Below the pieces are notes generated by a model. That model was not told where the DNA came from, ran no database searches, and saw nothing but the letters and a program-made list of their open reading frames with translations. The translations under genes and the position numbers were made by a program. This document shows positions 1-6,174 of a stretch of 6,583 nucleotides of DNA, one piece after another (the first letter of the stretch is position 1; every line of letters begins with the position of its first letter). The stretch covers positions 1-6,583 of the forward strand of contig JAIOTF010000343.1 in assembly GCA_021107195.1 (NCBI GenBank), given 5' to 3'. The DNA is from Anaerolineaceae bacterium (lineage in GTDB: Bacteria > Chloroflexota > Anaerolineae > Anaerolineales > Anaerolineaceae).

Positions 1-1195
1 CCCAGGAGCCGCCCCGCAAGACGCGATATTCACCTTTTGATGGTCCGGTCGGATTCCTGGGCGGTGATTTCTGATAATAATCCTCGCCATACCAATCTGC
101 CATCCACTCCCACACATTGCCAGCCATATCCAGTGCCCCACACGGACTCACCCCTCCCGGATAACTTCCCACTGCCGTGGTACCGCCTATATTCATATTA
201 AAATTCAGCAGCCGCGAGTTCGGCTTCTCATTCCCCCACGGATACTTGCGCCCATCCACGCTCCGCGCCGCCTTCTCCCACTCCGCTTCACTCGGTAAAT
301 AAATCGAGTAACCGCTTACCCTGCTTGCCCACAAGCAAAAAGCCTGCGCATCCTTCCAACTTACATGAACCACCGGATGATCGGATATTTTTGCAATACC
401 ATTCTGGTCAATTTGCGGCTTCCGCCAATAAATACCATTGACTTTCTTCCCTTCCTTTTTCTCAAAGTCCCAAACCCAGGAGTACCCTATCTTTTCCGCT
501 GAAGTTTTATATCCCGTCGCCTTTACGTAAGCCGCAAACTGGGCATTCGTCACTGGATATTTTCCAATCCAATAGACATCCAAATATACTTTATGTCTCT
601 GTTTTTCATCATCATCCGCATCAGGTTCATCTTCATCGCTGCCCATCCAAAACCCGCCAGCCGGGACGCGCACAAAGACCATCTCAACTTCCCTGGCAAG
701 CGTGACTGTCAATTCATTGCCAGGCACATCAACAATCGGTTGGGATATTTCCGCTGGCGTTTCCAAATGCTGCTTCTTCCCGCCAGTCATTGAATCATCG
801 TTACAAAAACCCCGCAATCGCAGTGTCTTGATCAGGGTTAATACACCGCCATCGAATTTCCTGCGCAAGTCAATGCGTTGATAAAACCACAAAGAGAGCG
901 GTACCGCATCTTCAGGCTCACCTTTGATCAATAATGGAAAAATTTCTTTCCCATACGCTTCAGCCTTGCCGCATTCGCTATCCACCCATTTCGATTTGTA
1001 CGCGGCCGGCGATAAAAGCACCACAACAGCATCGCACTTCTTTAAATTTCTGTCAATTGCCCGCATCCAATTTGAAGTACCCGGCGTCAGGTTTTCATCC
1101 GTCCACACAGATACCCCACCCTGCTGCAATGCCTGCTTAATGCGGTGCATAGCAACCAAGTCTTCGCGGCTGTAACTGAAAAAGATCATTGCCAT
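1..1195 (-). CDS. TIR domain fused to formylglycine-generating enzyme (SUMF1/FGE-sulfatase)-like domain, 3'-truncated by window edge
   Basis: The minus frame is open from ATG 1195 to the left edge: 398 codons, no stop seen, so the C-terminus is missing. Residues 1-125 are a TIR domain: it opens MAMIFFSYSRED, has a BB-loop-like WTDENLTPGTSNW (31-43), a strand CDAVVVLLSPAAY, then SKWVDSECGKAEA, where E74 of the WVxxE motif matches the catalytic Glu of NAD-cleaving TIRs. A linker (126-170) leads to an FGE/SUMF1-type domain: VPAGGFWMGSDEDE (177-190), YWIGKYPVTNAQF (208-220), HPVVHVSWKDAQAFCLWAS (273-291), LPSEAEWEKAAR, YPWGN, DMAGNVWEWMADWYG (356-370) and RVLRGGSW at the cut edge. TIR domains hydrolyse NAD+ or signal by homotypic contacts. 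FGE folds oxidise Cys in sulfatases or serve as C-type-lectin-like binding modules. The site that would separate these lies beyond the window. GGGG before ATTAATATG is a weak SD; ATG 1189 is an alternative start. The gene follows a 169-aa gene by 24 bp. I infer a conflict or signalling effector; the domain calls are firm, the function is not. Confidence 0.9.
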   Translation of the reverse strand, partial: MAMIFFSYSREDLVAMHRIKQALQQGGVSVWTDENLTPGTSNWMRAIDRNLKKCDAVVVLLSPAAYKSKWVDSECGKAEAYGKEIFPLLIKGEPEDAVPLSLWFYQRIDLRRKFDGGVLTLIKTLRLRGFCNDDSMTGGKKQHLETPAEISQPIVDVPGNELTVTLAREVEMVFVRVPAGGFWMGSDEDEPDADDDEKQRHKVYLDVYWIGKYPVTNAQFAAYVKATGYKTSAEKIGYSWVWDFEKKEGKKVNGIYWRKPQIDQNGIAKISDHPVVHVSWKDAQAFCLWASRVSGYSIYLPSEAEWEKAARSVDGRKYPWGNEKPNSRLLNFNMNIGGTTAVGSYPGGVSPCGALDMAGNVWEWMADWYGEDYYQKSPPRNPTGPSKGEYRVLRGGSW

Positions 1196-1219
1196 ATTAA
1201 TCCCCAACTGTGTTTAAAA

Positions 1220-1729
1220 TTAATCCGATTGCGTCAATTCAATCCCGGCAATCTTCGCCAGCACATCTGCATAGATTGCAAGCTCCTGCCGCAGCGCTTC
1301 CAATTCCTGACGCACTTCCCCAATTCGTTCCCACGCGTCTTCATGCTCTCTGGGACTGACACCATCCGGACGCTGTGCTTCATAGGTTTGCAAGGTTGGG
1401 TGCCATTTCGCCAGGAAGGGCCGCAAGCCAACGTTCAGCACGTCAATCGCTACCTTCCCTAAAGAATTCGGTCCCTTTGCCACCCCCGGCCCCGCTGCGC
1501 GCAGGATGCCGCGGGTGATGTCAAACAACCTGTACAGGGATGTCAGCGCCTCCCGCACCAGACCCTCATCGTCCTTCAGTTCCTGCACCGCAATGCGCGT
1601 GGTCAGTTCCACATACAACTCCCAGGCTGCATTTTTCTGGGCGTCATCAGGTACAAGGGTAATCTTGCCCAAATCAAAAGGCAGTCCAATTTCTAACTTT
1701 GCGGCTTTCACTTTATCTTCTTTCGCCAT
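1220..1729 (-). CDS. Uncharacterised 169-aa helical protein, partner of the TIR-FGE gene
   Basis: I do not recognise a named family. The 169-aa product has no signal peptide or membrane segment and should be cytosolic. The N-terminus is basic (MAKEDKVKAAK), followed by a short hydrophobic stretch (LEIGLPFDLGKITLVP). Residues about 33-75 look helical and amphipathic (AAWELYVELTTRIAVQELKD, EALTSLYRLFDITRGIL). Residues about 91-117 contain VAIDVLNVGLRPFLAKWHP, and the C-terminal 40 residues (ERIGEVRQELEALRQELAIY) have heptad-like Leu/Ile spacing suggesting a coiled coil. The start is well placed: GGAAAGGAG lies 7 nt before ATG 1729. The stop at 1220-1222 is 24 bp ahead of the TIR-FGE start, so the two are probably cotranscribed, and an accessory, adaptor or immunity role for the TIR protein is a reasonable inference. 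I have an unchecked impression that short proteins with an RPFLxKWHP core recur beside bacterial conflict genes. The gene is very likely real because the opposite frames show only shadow ORFs. Confidence 0.8.
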   Translation of the reverse strand: MAKEDKVKAAKLEIGLPFDLGKITLVPDDAQKNAAWELYVELTTRIAVQELKDDEGLVREALTSLYRLFDITRGILRAAGPGVAKGPNSLGKVAIDVLNVGLRPFLAKWHPTLQTYEAQRPDGVSPREHEDAWERIGEVRQELEALRQELAIYADVLAKIAGIELTQSD

Positions 1730-1768
1730 GCCTGCGCTCCTTTCCTTGTTCCTCGTGAAGCAAAACTA

Positions 1769-1862
1769 TAACGATTTCAATCGTTACTACGTGAGGTCTA
1801 ACATTGTAGTAACCACTTCAGTGGTTATGCAGCTACACATTAACGACTGAAGTCGTTACTAC
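1769..1862. repeat. Cluster of three related short palindromes (REP-like hairpins)
   Basis: Three 8-bp stems with 2-nt loops occur in less than 100 bp: TAACGATT-TC-AATCGTTA (1769-1786), TAACCACT-TC-AGTGGTTA (1810-1827) and TAACGACT-GA-AGTCGTTA (1841-1858). Each is flanked by CTAC on the right or GTAG on the left (CTAC 1787-1790; GTAG 1806-1809 with CTAC 1833-1836; CTAC 1859-1862). The third has the reverse loop sequence (GA rather than TC), so it is inverted relative to the second. Stem differences are compensated on both arms. They lie between the 169-aa gene start and its candidate promoter, so they would be in its 5' untranslated region. They look like a dispersed REP-type family; whether copies exist elsewhere in the genome cannot be seen here. 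Confidence 0.8.
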
Positions 1863-1894
1863 ACCTTCTTAAACCTTATTCATACCTTAAGTTA

Positions 1895-1923
1895 ATTATA
1901 CTCATCCTCACCCAGATTCACAG
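1895..1923 (-). promoter_or_regulatory. Candidate promoter of the 169-aa gene / TIR-FGE operon
   Basis: On the minus strand a perfect TATAAT occupies 1900-1895. At 17 bp spacing the -35 position (1923-1918) reads CTGTGA, only 3 of 6 matches to TTGACA, so the call rests on the -10 alone. If used, transcription would start near 1888 and give a leader of about 160 nt that includes all three hairpins at 1769-1862. Confidence 0.4.
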
Positions 1924-1948
1924 TTAAATGGACGCCCCTGCCGGACAA

Positions 1949-1976
1949 GTAGGGTCAGGACATGCCTGACCCCTAC
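1949..1976. repeat. Imperfect palindrome downstream of the acetyltransferase gene
   Basis: GTAGGGTCAGG (1949-1959) and CCTGACCCCTAC (1965-1976) are inverted copies around a 5-nt centre (ACATG), with one extra C in the right arm. The palindrome lies 20 bp past the acetyltransferase stop at 1996. There is no T-run on either side, so an intrinsic terminator is not well supported. It may be a second dispersed repeat family that shares only the GTAG/CTAC ends with the hairpins at 1769-1862. Confidence 0.6.
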
Positions 1977-1995
1977 AACATTCCACAAAACCTGT

Positions 1996-2412
1996 CTACT
2001 TCAAATCCGTGGACATGATCGCCAGCTCATCGCGGCGGTACCAGCCGACTTTGTGCCAGAAGGCGATGCCGCCGAGGTTGGTTTCGTAGACCATCAGGTG
2101 AGCTTTCTGGATACCCTGCCGGCGCAGGCCGTCCAGGCAGTGTTCCATCATGCGGTTGGCGATGCCCTGGGAGCGATACGCTTCAGCTACGGCGACGTGG
2201 TAAATGTATCCGCGACGGCCGTCGTGGCCGCACATGGCCGTGCCGACCAGCGTAGTCCCCTGGCGGGCGACAAAGCACAAGCCCGGGTTGCGCTCCAGGA
2301 ATCTGGCAATGGCGGGGCGCTCGTCAGCGCTGCTCAAGCCCATGCCCGGAGTTTGCTGCCAGAGCTGGATGGCCTCTTCGTAATCTGCAATCGTCATTTC
2401 AAGGATTTGCAT
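1996..2412 (-). CDS. GNAT-family N-acetyltransferase, YpeA-like
   Basis: A 138-aa protein of typical single-domain GNAT length, predicted to transfer acetyl from acetyl-CoA to an amine; the substrate is unknown. Residues 54-75 (TLVGTAMCGHDGRRGYIYHVAV) form the central strands, and YRSQGIANRMM (79-89) is motif A, the acetyl-CoA pyrophosphate loop of the RxxGxA type (R80, G83, A85). ETNLGGIAFWHKVGWYRRDE (110-129) is the usual C-terminal N-x-x-x-x-x-F-W/Y-x-x-x-G-F/W segment. The order GTxMxGxDGxRG followed by RxxGIAN resembles E. coli YpeA as I remember it. The frame is open upstream to 2541, but that extension overlaps the preceding gene. GGAG at 2425-2422 abuts ATG 2421 and is 9 nt from ATG 2412, so 2412 is preferred. 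The gene begins 35 bp after the MgtC-family stop and is probably cotranscribed with it. Confidence 0.88.
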   Translation of the reverse strand: MQILEMTIADYEEAIQLWQQTPGMGLSSADERPAIARFLERNPGLCFVARQGTTLVGTAMCGHDGRRGYIYHVAVAEAYRSQGIANRMMEHCLDGLRRQGIQKAHLMVYETNLGGIAFWHKVGWYRRDELAIMSTDLK

Positions 2413-2447
2413 GTCTGCCATCTCCTTTTTGTCGGCTATGCGAAGTA

Positions 2448-3101
2448 TCAGGAACGCAGCCGGCGCACATCGGCATTGTTGAGCAAGATAGTGAGCACGG
2501 CCTGATGTTTTGCGGGTTTGCCGAAAACTTTCCACGTGCAAATGCGTTCATCCCCTTCTTTATTCACTTTACGGGAAATCACCCGCAGGCGGTATTCTTT
2601 CCAGAGGGCATCCATTTGAGCGTAGCATGCGGCATCATTGGGAATGGTGATCTCATAGGTGATTAATTCCGACAACCCTTCCAGCCAATTTTCGAACCAG
2701 GGAAAGCCCCACAAAACAACAAGAATGATAATGGTGGCATAGATGGCAAGGGGCCAATAGCCAGCGCCAATACCCATGCCCAGGGCAGCCACGAGCCAGA
2801 TGGTGGAAGCGGTGGTCAGGCCCTTAATCTGGCCTCCCTGCTGGATGATGACGCCAGCGCCGAGGAAACCAATCCCGCTGACGATGTTGGCGGCAATGCG
2901 GGCAGGGTCAAATTCCCCGGCGATATCAATTGAGAAAACGGTAAACAGGGTGGCGCCGGTGCAGATGAGGATCATGGTGCGGAAGCCGGCGGCTTTGTCG
3001 CGCAGTTCCCGCTCTATGCCGATCAATCCACCGACCAGCACAGCCAGGAGCAATCGTTCCAGATTTCCGGAAACAAGCAGTTCATATAAAGAAAATGTCA
3101 T
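2448..3101 (-). CDS. MgtC/SapB-family inner-membrane protein
   Basis: A 217-aa protein with the MgtC layout. After a short N-terminus come hydrophobic segments at about 13-30, 40-60, 66-86, 98-114 and 115-133, then a soluble C-terminal domain (about 145-215) of ACT-like type. Family hallmarks are present: GGLIGIERELRDKAAGFRT (24-42), VSGIGFLGAGVII (74-86) and GLTTASTIWLVAALGMGIG (94-112). In Salmonella and Mycobacterium, MgtC supports growth at low Mg2+ and in macrophages and acts on the F1Fo ATP synthase. Environmental homologues are common and mostly unassigned, so the role here is open. An upstream ATG at 3149 is in frame, but GGAGGAG directly precedes ATG 3101 at 5 nt spacing, and residues from that Met match the family start; 3101 is chosen. 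It is followed by the GNAT gene after 35 bp. No Mg2+-sensing leader is apparent in the short upstream sequence. Confidence 0.93.
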   Translation of the reverse strand: MTFSLYELLVSGNLERLLLAVLVGGLIGIERELRDKAAGFRTMILICTGATLFTVFSIDIAGEFDPARIAANIVSGIGFLGAGVIIQQGGQIKGLTTASTIWLVAALGMGIGAGYWPLAIYATIIILVVLWGFPWFENWLEGLSELITYEITIPNDAACYAQMDALWKEYRLRVISRKVNKEGDERICTWKVFGKPAKHQAVLTILLNNADVRRLRS

Positions 3102-3128
3102 TGGTCTCCTCCAGTCTGTGTTTCTACA

Positions 3129-3134
3129 AGTATA
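3129..3134 (-). promoter_or_regulatory. Candidate -10 element for the MgtC-family gene
   Basis: The minus strand reads TATACT at 3134-3129, 5 of 6 matches to TATAAT, 27 bp ahead of the preferred start. No good -35 hexamer is found at 16-18 bp; TTGATT is present but only 13 bp away. This is weak support. Confidence 0.25.
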
Positions 3135-3150
3135 CAATATTGAAGGCAAT

Positions 3151-3360
3151 CAATTAGTGGTCAGGAAACCAGGGATCAGAGAAAACCTGAGCCTGCCGAC
3201 AGCGTACCCGAACGGGTAAGGGTCGCAATGCAGGGGAGTAAATGCTTCCCTGTACGCTTCGACAAACTCAACGCACGGCTTAATAAATACCTCCGGCAGC
3301 CCAAACGCCGCCGGAGGCTCATCACCATCTCGAATTGACCAATCACTAATCAACTAATTG
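3151..3360. repeat. Non-coding segment bounded by imperfect inverted repeats, with three internal hairpins
   Basis: The left end reads CAATTAGTGGTCA (3151-3163). The right end read on the minus strand (3360-3336) starts with the same CAATTAGT and ends with the same GGTCA, with 12 extra bases between them. Those bases are themselves a degenerate repeat of an ATTAGTG-like unit. Inside lie the hairpins TACCCG-AA-CGGGTA (3205-3218), CAGGG...CCCTG (3231-3252) and CCTCCGGC...GCCGGAGG (3290-3317). A 67-codon minus frame (3150-3353) spans nearly the whole segment, but it has no visible SD or domain and I do not call it a gene. The segment fills most of the gap between the leuS stop and the MgtC-family gene. 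It could be a MITE-like or intergenic repeat unit, or simply a structured leuS 3' region. Confidence 0.45.
3280..3317 (-). terminator. Possible leuS terminator hairpin
   Basis: On the minus strand CCTCCGGC and GCCGGAGG form a perfect 8-bp GC-rich stem with a 12-nt loop (3317-3290), followed by TATTTATTAA. It lies about 50 bp beyond the leuS stop in the right orientation. The trailing sequence is A/T-rich but not a true U-tract, so termination here is plausible rather than shown. Confidence 0.35.
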
Positions 3361-3369
3361 ACTGCCCCC

Positions 3370-5823
3370 CTATAAAACGATATTGACCAGGCGCCCGGGA
3401 ACGACGACGACTTTGCGCGGTTCCTTGCCTGCCAGATATCTGGTGACTTTATCACTGGCCAGAGCTTTGGCTTTGGCATCTTCCTGGCTGATGCCCGCGG
3501 GGACAATAATGCGGTCACGCAGTTTGCCGTTGACCTGCACAATGAGGGTAATTTCCTCCTCAGCTGCGGCTTCTTCATCCGCTTCCGGCCAGGTCTGGGT
3601 ATGCACAGAATAGGGTTTGCCCAATGCGGCCCACAGTTCTTCTGAAATGTGGGGGGCGATGGGGGCCAGCAGGCGCAGATAGATATCGATTGCTTCGTCC
3701 CAGGCTTCGCTGCCCCAGGCGCCTTTTTGTTTGGCTTTGACCATTTCATTCAACAATTCCATCAAACCCGAAATTGTGGTGTTGAATTGCAGGTTTTCAA
3801 AGTCGCGTGTGAGCTGGATCACGGTCTGATGCACTTTGCGGCGCAGGCCGCGAATGGTATCCTGATCGGCCTGACCCTGACCGGGTTGCAGGACCATCGA
3901 CCACACACGGCGCAGCCAGCGCATGGTGCCATCAATGCCGCTGCTATTCCAGGGTGCACCTAACTCCCAACGGGCGAAGAACATCAGATAGGCGCGCACA
4001 GCATCCGCACCGTAAGCCTGCACCAATTTATCCGGTGAGATGACATTGCCGCGGCTCTTGGACATCTTCTCCGAGTCTTCCCCCAGCACCATGCCCTGAT
4101 TACGTAGGGCTGCCATAGGTTCATCGCCTTTGGTGACACCAATGTCGCGCATGGCTTTATGAAAGAAGCGGGTATAAATGAGATGCATGGTGGCATGCTC
4201 AATGCCGCCCGTGTACAGATCCACCGGCATCCAGTAATCATATTCTTTCGGATCAAAGGGGCCATCCGCATAATCCGGGCTCAGATAGCGCAGGTGATAC
4301 CAGGAGGAGCACATAAAGGTGTCCATAGTGTCAGTCTCACGCTCGGCCGGGCCGCCGCACTCGGGGCAGGTGGTCTTGCGCCAGGTGGGATGCAGCTTCA
4401 GCGGACTTTCGCCGGTGGGCTTCCACTCGACATCATCCGGCAACAAGATAGGCAGTTGTTCTTCCGGCACGGGAACGGCACCGCATTTCGGGCAGTGGAT
4501 CATCGGGATGGGCGCTCCCCAATAACGCTGGCGCGAGATCAACCAATCGCGCAGGCGGTAGTTCACATCCCGATATCCCGTCCCTTTCTTCTCCAAATAA
4601 GCGATGATCTGTTCAAATGCCTGATCACCGGGGGTGCCTGTGAGCGCTCCGGAATTGACCATCCTGCCTTTGGCGGGAATCGCTGTGGCCATGTCACCCG
4701 AAACAATCTCATCCTTATCATCCGGTTGGATGACAACCCGAATTTCCAGGTCATACTTGCGAGCGAACTCGAAGTCGCGCTGGTCATGGGCCGGTACTGC
4801 CATGATCGCTCCGGTTCCATAGGTCATCAGCACGTAATCGGCGATCCAGATCGGAATGCGTTCATCTGTGACCGGGTTGATGGCATATCCACCCGTAAAC
4901 ACACCCGTCTTTTCCTTATCCGTCGCTTCGCGCTGAATATCCGTCTGGCGCAGTGCCTCATCGATATAGCCTTGCACTGTATTCCACTGCTCCGGTGTGG
5001 TGATCTTTTTCACCAGGGGATGCTCTGGTGCCAGCACCATAAAGGTTGCCCCCCACAAGGTGTCTGGCCGCGTGGTAAATACTTTCAGATCATCACCTGC
5101 TTCGGTGCGGAAGGTCACTGATGCCCCTTCAGACCTGCCAATCCAGTTGGTCTGCAATGTTTGCACTTGCTCGGGCCAGTCGATGGTATCAAATTTCAAG
5201 AGCTCATCTGCGTATTTTGTGGTGCGGAAGAACCACTGATCCAGATTCTTCTTAATAACCGGGGTTTCACAGCGTTCGCAGTGGCGGTCTTCGCCCCACA
5301 CCTGTTCGCGCGCCAGGGTAGTATTGCAATTCGGGCACCAATCCACGGGCGACATCTTGTGATAGGCCAGGCCATGCTTGAATAATTTTACAAAGAACCA
5401 CTGGGTCCACTTGTAATACTTGGGATCAGCACTGACAGCTTCACGGCGCCAATCGATCATAGTACCCATGCTGCGCAACTGCTTGCGCATATTGTCAATA
5501 TTCTTGTAAGTCCACTGCTTGGGATGGATGTTACGCTTAATGGCCGCATTTTCTGCCGGCAGACCAAAAGCGTCAAATCCCATGGGAAACATGACGTTAT
5601 AGCCCTGCATACGTTTGAAACGTGCGCGGGCATCCGATGGCGATATGGCATACCAGTGACCAATGTGTAAATCACCGGAGGGATAGGGCAGCATGGTCAA
5701 GGCATAGAATTTTTCCTGGTTGGGATCAATGTCGGCATGATACAGACCATCAGTCTCCCATTTTTGCTGCCATTTGGGCTCGATCTCTGCCGGGTTGTAA
5801 GCCGGAATTTCTTTCTTTGACAT
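3370..5823 (-). CDS. leuS: Leucyl-tRNA synthetase (LeuRS)
   Basis: Class Ia leucine-tRNA ligase, cytosolic: it activates leucine with ATP, charges tRNA-Leu and edits mischarged products. The 817-aa length is normal for bacterial LeuRS. The HIGH signature is within PYPSGDLHIGHWYA (HIGH at 53-56). KMSKS is exact at 586-590 (EDSEKMSKSRGN). The CP1 editing domain is intact, with the Thr-rich TTRPDTLWGATF (250-261) and YGTGAIMAVPAHDQRDFEFA (335-354), including the editing Asp. Two Cys-x2-Cys pairs at about 163-185 (CPNC, CERC) and two at about 444-489 (CPKC, CPEC) suggest zinc-binding modules. The C-terminal domain ends VNGKLRDRI...VVVVPGRLVNIVL. The frame is open to ATG 5847, but AGGGAG lies 7 nt before ATG 5823 and MSKKEIPAYNPAEIEPKWQ is the usual beginning, so 5823 is chosen. 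A Leu-specific T-box leader precedes it. No frameshift or missing core motif was seen. Confidence 0.98.
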   Translation of the reverse strand: MSKKEIPAYNPAEIEPKWQQKWETDGLYHADIDPNQEKFYALTMLPYPSGDLHIGHWYAISPSDARARFKRMQGYNVMFPMGFDAFGLPAENAAIKRNIHPKQWTYKNIDNMRKQLRSMGTMIDWRREAVSADPKYYKWTQWFFVKLFKHGLAYHKMSPVDWCPNCNTTLAREQVWGEDRHCERCETPVIKKNLDQWFFRTTKYADELLKFDTIDWPEQVQTLQTNWIGRSEGASVTFRTEAGDDLKVFTTRPDTLWGATFMVLAPEHPLVKKITTPEQWNTVQGYIDEALRQTDIQREATDKEKTGVFTGGYAINPVTDERIPIWIADYVLMTYGTGAIMAVPAHDQRDFEFARKYDLEIRVVIQPDDKDEIVSGDMATAIPAKGRMVNSGALTGTPGDQAFEQIIAYLEKKGTGYRDVNYRLRDWLISRQRYWGAPIPMIHCPKCGAVPVPEEQLPILLPDDVEWKPTGESPLKLHPTWRKTTCPECGGPAERETDTMDTFMCSSWYHLRYLSPDYADGPFDPKEYDYWMPVDLYTGGIEHATMHLIYTRFFHKAMRDIGVTKGDEPMAALRNQGMVLGEDSEKMSKSRGNVISPDKLVQAYGADAVRAYLMFFARWELGAPWNSSGIDGTMRWLRRVWSMVLQPGQGQADQDTIRGLRRKVHQTVIQLTRDFENLQFNTTISGLMELLNEMVKAKQKGAWGSEAWDEAIDIYLRLLAPIAPHISEELWAALGKPYSVHTQTWPEADEEAAAEEEITLIVQVNGKLRDRIIVPAGISQEDAKAKALASDKVTRYLAGKEPRKVVVVPGRLVNIVL

Positions 5824-5860
5824 GGTTTCACTCCCTGCACATTTCATAATAGTATTAAAA

Positions 5861-5892
5861 CAAAAATCCTTCGCCCATTCAGGGACGAAGGA
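5861..5892 (-). terminator. Intrinsic terminator of the leuS T-box
   Basis: On the minus strand TCCTTCG and CGAAGGA (5892-5886 and 5873-5867) pair over 7 bp. Inside, CCC and GGG close a 5-nt loop with one unpaired T, and TTTTTG (5866-5861) follows. The left arm directly follows the T-box core, as expected for mutually exclusive antiterminator and terminator folds. Confidence 0.88.
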
Positions 5893-6113
5893 GGATTCTC
5901 CGCGGTACCACCCTGCTTGTCTGAGTTTTTCAGACCGCTTTGGATCGCGTTATCGGGCGAAACCCGGCTCCGGCTACCCCTTTTCACCGGTGCGAAGTGC
6001 TCCTGAGATGGAGCTGGCTGGCGAGTTCAACCTGAGGCATTCCACGATGCCTGCCGGACTTTCACCAATACGCCGGCTCTCTGGTGGATGGTTTACTACT
6101 CCTGCCCTTCTTT
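5861..6113 (-). promoter_or_regulatory. T-box riboswitch leader of leuS, CTC (Leu) specifier
   Basis: The minus strand carries the 14-nt T-box core GGTGGTACCGCGGA at 5912-5899. Upstream is a Stem I: the purine-rich base AGGAGTAGTAAAC, the AGAGAG element (6082-6077), the distal GGTGAAAGTC (6066-6057) enclosed by a GCCGG/CCGGC stem, and the specifier region GAACTCGCC (6028-6020). The codon in the specifier position is CTC (6025-6023), Leu, which agrees with the downstream gene. GC-rich Stem II/III elements lie between 6010 and 5945, including CGGG-TTTCG-CCCG. The antiterminator box is followed by an intrinsic terminator ending at 5861, and leuS starts 38 nt later. Uncharged tRNA-Leu (GAG anticodon) should pair with the specifier and, through its 3' NCCA, with the UGGN bulge, allowing readthrough; charged tRNA leaves the terminator formed. 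The 5' limit is approximate because no convincing separate promoter was found. Confidence 0.95.
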
Positions 6114-6130
6114 AATCTTTATTACGTAAA

Positions 6131-6161
6131 CACTCAGGGGAAAAAAGGTTTGCCCTGAGTG
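6131..6161 (-). terminator. Hairpin downstream of the tRNA-Ala pair, possible terminator
   Basis: CACTCAGGG and CCCTGAGTG (minus 6161-6153 and 6139-6131) form a perfect 9-bp stem. The loop of about 13 nt contains a run of six T, and only TTTA follows the stem. Its position, 13 bp past the second tRNA and ahead of the T-box, fits a terminator for the tRNA transcript. The poor trailing U-tract leaves processing signal or partial terminator as alternatives. Confidence 0.45.
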
Positions 6162-6174
6162 CTGGTCAATTTTG

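Noticed and set aside
924..1175. Plus-strand small open frames opposite the TIR domain
   Set aside because: They are shadows of the TIR-FGE gene, which is open for 398 codons with clear domain motifs.
1769..1862. Possible CRISPR-like array
   Set aside because: Units are palindromes of unequal sequence and mixed orientation, with short variable gaps and no direct repeats of 24-37 bp or uniform spacers.
2413..2541. N-terminal extension of the acetyltransferase frame
   Set aside because: It overlaps the end of the MgtC-family gene, does not fit the GNAT fold start, and the SD at 2425-2422 points to ATG 2412.
3102..3149. 16-residue N-terminal extension of the MgtC-family protein
   Set aside because: The internal ATG at 3101 has a strong GGAGGAG SD and matches the family start; the extension would also run over the candidate -10 region.
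3150..3353. 67-codon minus-strand frame between leuS and the MgtC-family gene
   Set aside because: It spans a segment with inverted ends and three hairpins, has no SD and no recognisable motif; more likely non-coding.
4159..5121. 320-codon plus-strand open frame
   Set aside because: It lies entirely antisense to leuS, which has intact catalytic and editing motifs; the translation shows no domain and has typical antisense-frame composition.
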